Source: Clarireedia homoeocarpa
Taxonomy: Eukaryota; Ascomycota; Leotiomycetes; Helotiales; Rutstroemiaceae
Assembly (NCBI GenBank): GCA_001465935.1
Contig: LNKV01000005.1
Location: forward strand, 1,352,690-1,416,689
Direction of reading: 5' to 3'
DNA length: 64,000 bases
This document shows positions 57,545 to 64,000 of the stretch, piece after piece. The translations under genes and the position numbers were made by a program. The notes beneath the pieces are model-generated. The model made no database searches. It was not told where the DNA came from and saw only the letters and a program-made list of their open reading frames with translations. Numbering within the stretch: the first letter of the stretch is position 1; each line of letters starts with the position of its first letter.

Positions 57545-58376
57545 CTGGGCCAGTTCAACTACAGGATCCCGGAAGATGACCTGAGGAAATTCGCTGGACT
57601 TGTATGCAACAGAGCAGCTCAACTCCCAGACCCCTGGGGTCTGAACAACCAGAGCCAAATTGAAGAATACGTGGACACACTTGAGCTCATCTTCAGCTCA
57701 GCAATACAGACAGTAGGCAAGCCCGACCGTGGGGCTGGCAAACCAGCGCCCTGATGGACAGTCGAATACCAAGAAAAGTACGATTACCACCGAATAGCCA
57801 GAAGGCAAGGCTGCGGATACATAACGCAAGAAACAAAGGATTTCCACACTGCAGTCAGACAAGCCAAAAGGAACTACTGGCGACATACCATTGACAAAGT
57901 CAAGACAGATGAGGACCTCTATCGAATAGTTAGTTGGGACAAGCTCTCAACTAACCTCAAGAGCCCCCTGCTAGTGGTAGAAGACACAGTGATAGAGGAC
58001 ACTGTAGCGAAAGCCGAGGCTCTTCGCAGCGAAATACTTGCATGTTTCAGTGCAGAGGACGATCTAGACTACGACCCCCTGCACGAATAGGCTGGCACTG
58101 GACACCTGGAATAGGACAAGACGGTATCTATGGAGGAACTTGAACACAACACTATCGAGGTCTCAAGTACCTCCCCGGGCACAGACAGAATCACAGTCAG
58201 ACTCCTGAAGTCCTGCTAGCTGTACATTAAAGACGCTATACACGGAGCATACAACAAGTGCCTCCGGCACAGCCTCTTCCCCACGAGTTGGAAACTAGCA
58301 GAAATAGCTATGCTACCCAAGATAGGTAAAAAAGACCGAACCTCAGCGCGGATATAGAGACTGGTTGCCCTCCTGT
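57545..58376 (+). mobile_element. Non-LTR retrotransposon (Tad1-like LINE) relic, endonuclease-RT junction region
   Basis: One reading frame runs for about 830 bp with five stops: TGA 57752, TAG 58088, TAG 58112, TAG 58217 and TAG 58355. Between them the peptide keeps the LINE ORF2 region leading into reverse transcriptase: QAKRNYWRHTIDKVK, STSPGTDRITVRLLKSC, YNKCLRHSLFPTSWKLAEIA and AMLPKIGKKDRTSARI followed by RLVALL. These match the conserved P-G-x-D, W-K-x-A and L-P-K-x-G-K-x-D blocks of fungal Tad-type LINEs. All stops are in frame with no frameshifts. The fragment is cut off on the right by the inverted-repeat element at 58377. It is non-functional. Confidence 0.85.
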
Positions 58377-58802
58377 CTAGGCTGCGGCAGAAGCCCAGCG
58401 GGTTGGGGCCCCACTGGGTGGGCTGAGAAAATGAAAACCCGGCCCACGACCCATGGGTTACCCATTACCCAGTGGGTTACCCACGACCAGTGAGTTACCC
58501 ACAACCCGTGAGTTACCCACAACCCGTAGGTTACCTATTACTCAGTGGATAATTCTTTTGATTTGATTGAAATAGATATAATATAAATACTATTTGAGTT
58601 GTAACGATTAGTTTCAAGATTAGTAGGAATTATTTTCTATATAACTTCTTAGTCTACAATAGGTCCTGGGTTCTTGGTAGCCCACTGGGTAACCTATGGG
58701 CGGGACATCCCATTGTCCTATTACCCGCCCAACCCATGGGGACCGAGTGGGCGGGACAAGAAGCGGAAAACCCGGCCCATGGGGCCCCACGCCGCAGCCT
58801 AG
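58377..58802. mobile_element. 426-bp MITE-like element with 12-bp terminal inverted repeats
   Basis: The ends are CTAGGCTGCGGC (58377-58388) and GCCGCAGCCTAG (58791-58802), perfect inverted repeats. The interior is full of near-palindromic TGGGTTACCCA motifs around an AT-rich core (58545-58665). It has no coding capacity. It interrupts the retrotransposon relic and has a truncated relative at 57252. Confidence 0.8.
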
Positions 58803-59049
58803 AAGTGAATATGAATTTGGCCTTCTATATCACGATATGCGGTTATAAAAATCGGGTCTCTGTTGGTATACAAGCAAGAACCTAATGTACATATTGTACC
58901 TGATTGATCCACCCATTTCATAAATACTCTCTCGTCAAGCAGCTTTTCAAGCTGAAGTTTCCCGATCGGAACCGACATAATTTACTCCTAACTATAATTA
59001 GCAATAAAACATAGTTGAAGAAATAATAGAAGTAATCAAAGTAATAGGT

Positions 59050-59218
59050 ACTGAAGAATATAACTGCTGCCGGTGTTTTTCTAAACAGCAGAGACTGAAG
59101 AACATAACCGCTGTCAGGGTTTTTCTAAGCAGCAGAGACTGAAGAACATAACCGCTGCCAGGGTTTTTCTAAACAGCAAAGACTGAAGAACATAATCGCT
59201 GTCAGGGTTTTTCTAAAC
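59050..59218 (+). repeat. 44-bp tandem repeat, four copies
   Basis: Units start at 59050, 59094, 59138 and 59182 (ACTGAAGAACATAACCGCTG... with GGGTTTTTCTAAACAGC). A further single, diverged copy of the same core occurs at 59869-59905, so the unit is dispersed as well as tandem. Confidence 0.88.
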
Positions 59219-59934
59219 ATCCGCGATTTGATGAGGTTCCAGAAGAGAATCTATCCCGGAAATGATAGATTTACCATCCCAATATAGATCAAATGTTGGG
59301 GAATAGCATAGATCCAGAATGTCCGTTACTATCGCTGCCAAAGAACGGTAGGGACAAGAGTTGGGTAGGCAAAGAAATTCCAAAAATCCAGTCAATCAAT
59401 CACTGGATCTCTCCAAGAGTAGCTCGTAGGCGATTTCTTTGTCTGGGAACAGGTATTTGCAAACAAGTCGAATATCGGTATATTCATTTGAGAACTGAAG
59501 TACAGTCCGAGCTGCTTCCTCCCACTATTCTTTATCAGGCCTATGAACAGTCGATGCTTCTCAGTCTATTAGTTGACACTCTTCAAAGATTATTGGAAGG
59601 GGGTAAGTCACCAGCCATGATGGTATCTCTCAGAGGTCTGAACCTCGAAGTCTAAAGTTTGACTTCCCACTTGCAGAAGGGTAGTGGTGAAGTAAGAGGA
59701 TGAGGCAAAGGTACGCCCAGTGATATAGCAGTAAGCAATAGATGAAAAGAATTACTTTCTTATATATCAAATAGCACAAAGGTTAATGAGATTATTATAG
59801 AAGATGCAATCGACAGTTCAGTTACCCATGGGAAGGGAAAAGCACCCAGGGCCATTGGAAGGTATCTGATAACCGCTGCCAAGGTTTTTCTAAACAGCAG
59901 ATACTGTAAGATACAAGTCTTGTACACAACGCAA

Positions 59935-60245
59935 TGTAAGAGCGATTTTGTTGGGAAGGACTGTACTTGTATAGTCGTAGTAGATGTTATGCGATGGAGA
60001 TAAAGCGATATAAGGATAGCGATGGGAGGATGGTGGTCGTATACTCGTAAGAGAGGTTGCGCGATGAGGATAAAGTGATAGGATAGCGATAGGAAGATGG
60101 TGGTCGTATATTCGTAAGAGATATTGTGCGATCGAGATAAAGCAATGAAAGAAAGGGTAGCGATAGAAAGATAGTACTTGTATATATTCGTAATAGAGAT
60201 ATAGAAATAGAGGGATATCGAGATGGCGATGGAAATGGAGATAGA
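59935..60245. repeat. Degenerate GATA/CGATGG minisatellite
   Basis: About 310 bp of diverged units of roughly 60-70 bp containing GATAAAG, GATAGCGAT and GGTGGTCGTATA...CGTAAGAGA. The units decay towards the right into GAGATGG repeats that end next to the inverted repeat at 60250. Confidence 0.7.
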
Positions 60246-60249
60246 GTAA

Positions 60250-60337
60250 TACTATCCCTCCCCATGAATAAAGGTTTAAATTTTTTGGTGGCAAGACGCA
60301 CAAAAATTTAAACCTTTATTCATGGGGAGGGATAGTA
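60250..60337. repeat. Perfect 36-bp inverted repeat with 16-nt spacer
   Basis: The left arm 60250-60285 and right arm 60302-60337 are exact reverse complements (TACTATCCCTCCCC... and ...GGGGAGGGATAGTA). Perfect identity over 36 bp implies recent origin or selection. It may be the paired termini of an excised element or a foldback. Confidence 0.9.
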
Positions 60338-61188
60338 CGATGGGAAGATTATAGTTTGACGTGATGAGGAAAGTTTGCAGTGCCTCTCCATTACAGTACG
60401 AGACCAAAAAACAAGCGACTGGAGACTAGGTTAAATATAGTATAGCTCTGTAGTCACGAGGTTTTCGTGGAAATTGGTTCCGGGGTGATAAGCGCGCGGG
60501 TAGATCCTCCAACTGCAGCCCTGAGACTGTGGAGCTTGCTGAGTACCTGTACTCTAGTGTGCCCTGTGTGGTGTGGTGTGTATGGGCGTGCTAAGCTAAG
60601 GCAAAATATTATGTACAGCACCAGTGGGTGTACTACCTATGACCAACTCCCCAACTTCAATATTCGACTAAAATATATGCTTTTGAGATCTCTACTCTAG
60701 CAAGTGTATAAACGAGCTCTTAATGATCCAATTGTATTGGGACAATCAGATATATAAGTTTTTAAATGTCCAGATTGTACTTGAACAATCTGGCCTTACC
60801 ATAAAGTCTCACCGGCGCACTTCACATTACTATGCTACATGATAGCCTGATGATGCCTAAGCATGAAAATTTGCCGGACGGTAATCTTACTGTAGCTATT
60901 TTTTCATTGATTTGGGCAGGTTTTGGTTTACGAAGTAATTTTATTCTAGAAGGATGTTTGATGTAGCATCGCGCCGTACACCTTAACCTTACATCTGCAA
61001 TGCCAATACACTATATCGGTTTCCGACTTACGACTGCAATTGTCTTCATGAATGTCGTTGTCGCCTACAGTCTTACGAAATATTATTTTCTCGCAAAGTC
61101 ACTGCCTCGTTAATACTACGAAATCAAATGCTTTCTCTGCCTCGCTACTTTTTACTGACAACCATCATCTAGTCTACGCCGCGACGCC

Positions 61189-63325
61189 ATGGAAGGCTTA
61201 GGAGTGGCTGTAAATGTCATCGCTGTGATCGAGCTGTCTGCGAAGGTCGTGTCGCTTTGCTTACAATACTCTCGCGCTGTCAAGAAGGCTAAAGACGACA
61301 TAGAATGTCTGCAGAGAGAACTAGAAAGATTGAAGATCACTCTCGAAGATGCGCAGCAGCTTCTTAGGAGCCCAAATGCCAAGAGGCTCCAGTCTTCGCA
61401 GCGTTTGCATGATAGCCTCCGCAGCTGTGACTCCCAACTGACAGAACTGAAAACAAAGCTAGAAGAAAACCTCAATATTGGGAAACGGCATAAGGTAATG
61501 AGCCGATTCGGATTCCGTGCTCTAAAGTGGCCATTTCAAAGCACAGATGTCAACGCCATTATCACGACCCTCAAAAATCATCGGGATGAACTTTCTATTG
61601 CTCTCAATATCGACCAGACGTAATCCACAGCTTTCCGTTTAGCTTCTTCTGGCTAACGTATTCTGTAGTGCGCAAATCCTCGACATCGGCCAGAAACTCG
61701 TCCTCTCCAAACTGCCGACTGCGAAGGATGCAGCCTTTGACTCTTACGCTGATGAGCATAATGCACGATGTCATCCAAAAACCAGAACCAATCTCCTCCG
61801 GGACGTAATAGCATGGGCGGAGGATCCTCGGGGCAAACATATCTTCTGGCTCAACGGCATGGCAGGTACGGGGAAGTCTACAATATCGCGTACTGTGGCG
61901 CAATCGTTTGCCGACAAAGGATTCCTTTGCGTTAGCTTCTTCTTCAAGAGGGGTGAGCGGAATCGCGGCAATGCAGCTCTGCTGTTCACAACTATCGCTG
62001 CGCAACTCGTTGCCAAGGAGCCTGTTTTGGCAGCATCCATTAGAGATGCTATCGATACAGACCCTGCTCTTCCTGGAAAGGCCCTCAAGGAACAGTTCGA
62101 TCAGCTCATCTTGAGACCACTAGAAATTCTAAATGGTGACCCTAGTAGCCTCAAGAAGATTGTGCTCGTGATTGATGCTCTTGACGAGTGTGAGCGAGAC
62201 AACGATGTTAAAGTCATTATCCACTTGTTATCGCAAGCAAGGATGTTACGGACTTTCGTGACAAGCAGACCCGAGCTGCCACCTCGGCTTGGCTTCAACG
62301 ACATCAAAGGGCAATACCAGGATCTAATCCTACACGAGATACCAACGCCAATCATCGAACATGATATCACAGCATTTCTGGAGGATAAACTCTCAGAAAT
62401 CAGGAATAAACACAACCGTCTAGGTTCTGGTAATCTCCAGCTTCCGTCGGGCTGGCCAGGCCCCGAGATCATTCGAACACTCGTCCAGATGGCCGTCCCG
62501 CTCTTTATTTTTGCATCTACTGTTTGTCGATTCATTGATGACCCTGCATGGTTAAATCCTGCTAAGCAACTAGCCAAGGTCGTGGAATATAAGGCTAAGC
62601 ACGCCGAGGTCGATGGACTCGATGCGACCTATCGCCCGATCCTTGATCAGCTACTTCATGAAAAGATTGGTCAAGCCAGAGAATCTATTGTGCAGGACTT
62701 CCGCAACATTGTTGGCTCCATTATACTATTAGCCGAACCTCTCTCAAGAGCATCTCTGGCCAGACTTTTATCTCTTAACGAATCCGATATACATGGCAGG
62801 CTCGAGTCCCTCCATTCCGTCTTAAGTGTGCCAACCTCCCCCGAGTTTCCAATTAGGATATTCCATCTTTCATTCCGTGACTTCCTCGTTAACCCAAATA
62901 AGCGCGACACCAATCCGTTCTGGGTGGATGAAAGCGCAACACACGAGAATATTGCTACCAGATGCCTAAAGCTCTTGTCCTCCAAAGGCTATTTGAAGAA
63001 GAATATCTGCAAGCTGGAAGTGCCCGGAACAGCTCGTGCGGAGGTTGAACCAGCAATTATTGACTCATATCTGCCAGCAGATGTTTGTTATGCATGTCTG
63101 TATTGGGTCTATCATCTTGAACAGAGCGGCACTCGTATAACAGACAACCATCAAGCATACATCTTTCTCAAACATCACTTCCTTCACTGGCTTGAAGCAT
63201 TGAGTTGGATAGGAAAGATATCCGAAAGCATTGCTATAATCCGGAGTCTACAAGCTCTTACAGATGTAGGTCATGACGAAGCAGGTTTAAGAGCTTTCAC
63301 TGATATAATTAATCCAGCCAAGTAA
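61189..63325 (+). CDS. NACHT-type NLR (fungal STAND), N-terminal and NACHT part
   Basis: The exons 61189-61619 and 61669-63325 are joined by a 49-bp intron (GTAATC...GGCTAAC...GTAG). Residues 1-130 (MEGLGVAVNVIAVIELSAKVV, then a coiled helix DDIECLQRELERLKITLEDA) match the fungal N-terminal STAND domain with HeLo-like character. NACHT follows with P-loop GMAGTGKS (Lys213), Walker B LVIDALDECE (about 310-318) and the sensor segment FVTSRPELPPR. The winged-helix/arm region contains PLFIFASTVCRFIDD and FHLSFRDFLVNP, typical of het-E/D/R-like proteins. The frame ends at TAA 63323-63325, but family sequence resumes one frame over at once (see the next feature), so the natural product probably continued into WD40 repeats. 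Role inferred: allorecognition or innate immune sensing leading to cell death. Confidence 0.88.
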
Positions 63326-63332
63326 TCATACT

Positions 63333-64000
63333 GAAGTCTCCGCATTTTTATATGACGCAACTCGATTTATCCTTCATAACCGAGTAGGAATTGAACAGGC
63401 TCCTCTTCAAATATATTGCTCAGGCCTTTTCTTTGCTCCAGAAAAGAGTATCATTCGAGAAACATTTCGAGAATATATCCCTAGTTGGATTTATAAAATA
63501 TCAAGAACACGATCAAATTGGAGTGCTGTCCTCCAAACTCTCGAGGGTCATTCGCACTGGGTTGCATCAGTGGCCTTTTCGCCCGACGGTAAAATAGTAG
63601 CTTCAGGCTCTGATGATGAAACAATCCGGCTCTGGGATACAGCAACAGGCGAGCGCCTCCAAACTCTCGAGGGTCATTCGCACTCGGTTAGCTCAGTGGC
63701 CTTTTCGCCGGACAGTAAAATAGTAGCTTCAGGCTCTTATGATAAAACAATCCGGCTCTGGGACACAGCAACAGGCGAGCGCCTCCAAACTCTCGAGGGT
63801 CATTCGGACTCGGTTACATCAGTAGCCTTTTCGCCGGACGGTAAAATAGTAGCTTCAGGCTCTTATGATAAAACGATCCGGCTCTGGGACACAGCAACAG
63901 GCGAGCGCCTCCAAACTCTCGAGGGTCATTCGCACTGGGTTAGCTCAGTGGCCTTTTCGCCGGACAGTAAAATAGTAGCTTCAGGCTCTTATGATAAAAC
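63333..64000 (+). pseudogene. WD40 part of the same NLR, displaced by a +1 frameshift; runs off the window
   Basis: From 63333 the +1 frame reads EVSAFLYDATRFILHNR and GLFFAPEKSIIRETF, the conserved linker before the repeats in this family. WD40 units follow, each with LEGHS, VAFSPDGKIVASGS, IRLWDTATGERLQT. It is open to the end of the window. No ATG opens this frame locally, so it is not an independent gene start. It is either the frameshifted C-terminus of the gene at 61189 or a sequencing error there. Confidence 0.75.
63531..64000 (+). repeat. 126-bp near-identical WD40 repeats
   Basis: Units start at 63531, 63657, 63783 and 63909 (CTCCAAACTCTCGAGGGTCA...), exactly 126 bp (42 codons) apart, and differ mainly at a few variable codons (HW/HS/DS, DG/DS, DD/YD, DE/DK). 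The array continues past the window edge. Confidence 0.95.

Larger units (their letters stand above)
58803..61188. other. Repeat-rich spacer before the second NLR
   Basis: Holds the 44-bp array, the minisatellite and the foldback described separately. A 120-codon frame at 59293-59655 (plus) has no recognised motif and begins within non-coding-looking sequence. From about 60900 the sequence becomes the leader of the NLR at 61189. Confidence 0.5.

Noticed and set aside
63322..63389. An intron joining the NACHT and WD40 parts of the second NLR
   Set aside because: A GTAATC donor exists, but the AGs at the end of this interval lead at once to a TGA in the joined frame and would remove conserved linker residues. 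A frameshift fits better.

Overview
The window is nuclear DNA from a filamentous ascomycete (Pezizomycotina). Genes are split by many short introns (about 46-270 bp) with GTANGT-type donors and CTAAC/CTAAT branch sites. The gene set includes ATG22, MED14, creB, YOS1, ALG12, ATP3, TOP1, COQ6, a CaM kinase, RTC4 and dynamitin, and there are fungal NLR (STAND) genes. Protein character suggests Leotiomycetes (Botrytis/Sclerotinia relatives), but that placement is inference. All exon models below were built by eye from splice signals, frame continuity and family knowledge; no alignment or transcript data were available.

Positions 1-47951 are a conserved housekeeping block. In order it holds: an atypical SDR (+), ATG22 (-), MED14 (+), a 4.9 kb low-complexity gap, creB (+), YOS1 (-)/ALG12 (+) sharing a promoter, ATP3 (-), TOP1 (+), COQ6 (+) converging on a UBE2W-type E2 (-), a CaM kinase (+), a gene-poor stretch with two convergent intron-containing tRNA-Lys(CTT) genes around a 23-N assembly gap, RTC4 (-)/dynamitin (+) sharing a promoter, and a sucrose/alpha-glucoside-type transporter (+). 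Very short first exons recur (7 nt in the CaM kinase, 13 nt in ALG12), and creB has a 14-nt internal micro-exon carrying most of its catalytic Cys box.

Positions 47952-64000 are an accessory, repeat-rich region. It opens with about 5 kb holding only decayed coding traces. A NACHT-ankyrin NLR follows (52836-56204). It has near-identical 102-bp ankyrin units but is broken by four in-frame stops, at least three of them consistent with repeat-induced point mutation (RIP). Next is a transposon graveyard: a non-LTR reverse transcriptase relic whose five stops all sit in one frame, a 426-bp element with perfect 12-bp terminal inverted repeats, a truncated relative of it, a 44-bp tandem repeat, a GATA-rich minisatellite and a perfect 36-bp inverted repeat. 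At the right edge is a NACHT-WD40 NLR (61189 onward) with 126-bp WD40 units nearly identical to each other. Its WD40 part lies one frame out from the NACHT part. The two NLRs resemble the heterokaryon-incompatibility/innate-immunity STAND repertoire of fungi and are the most biologically interesting content.
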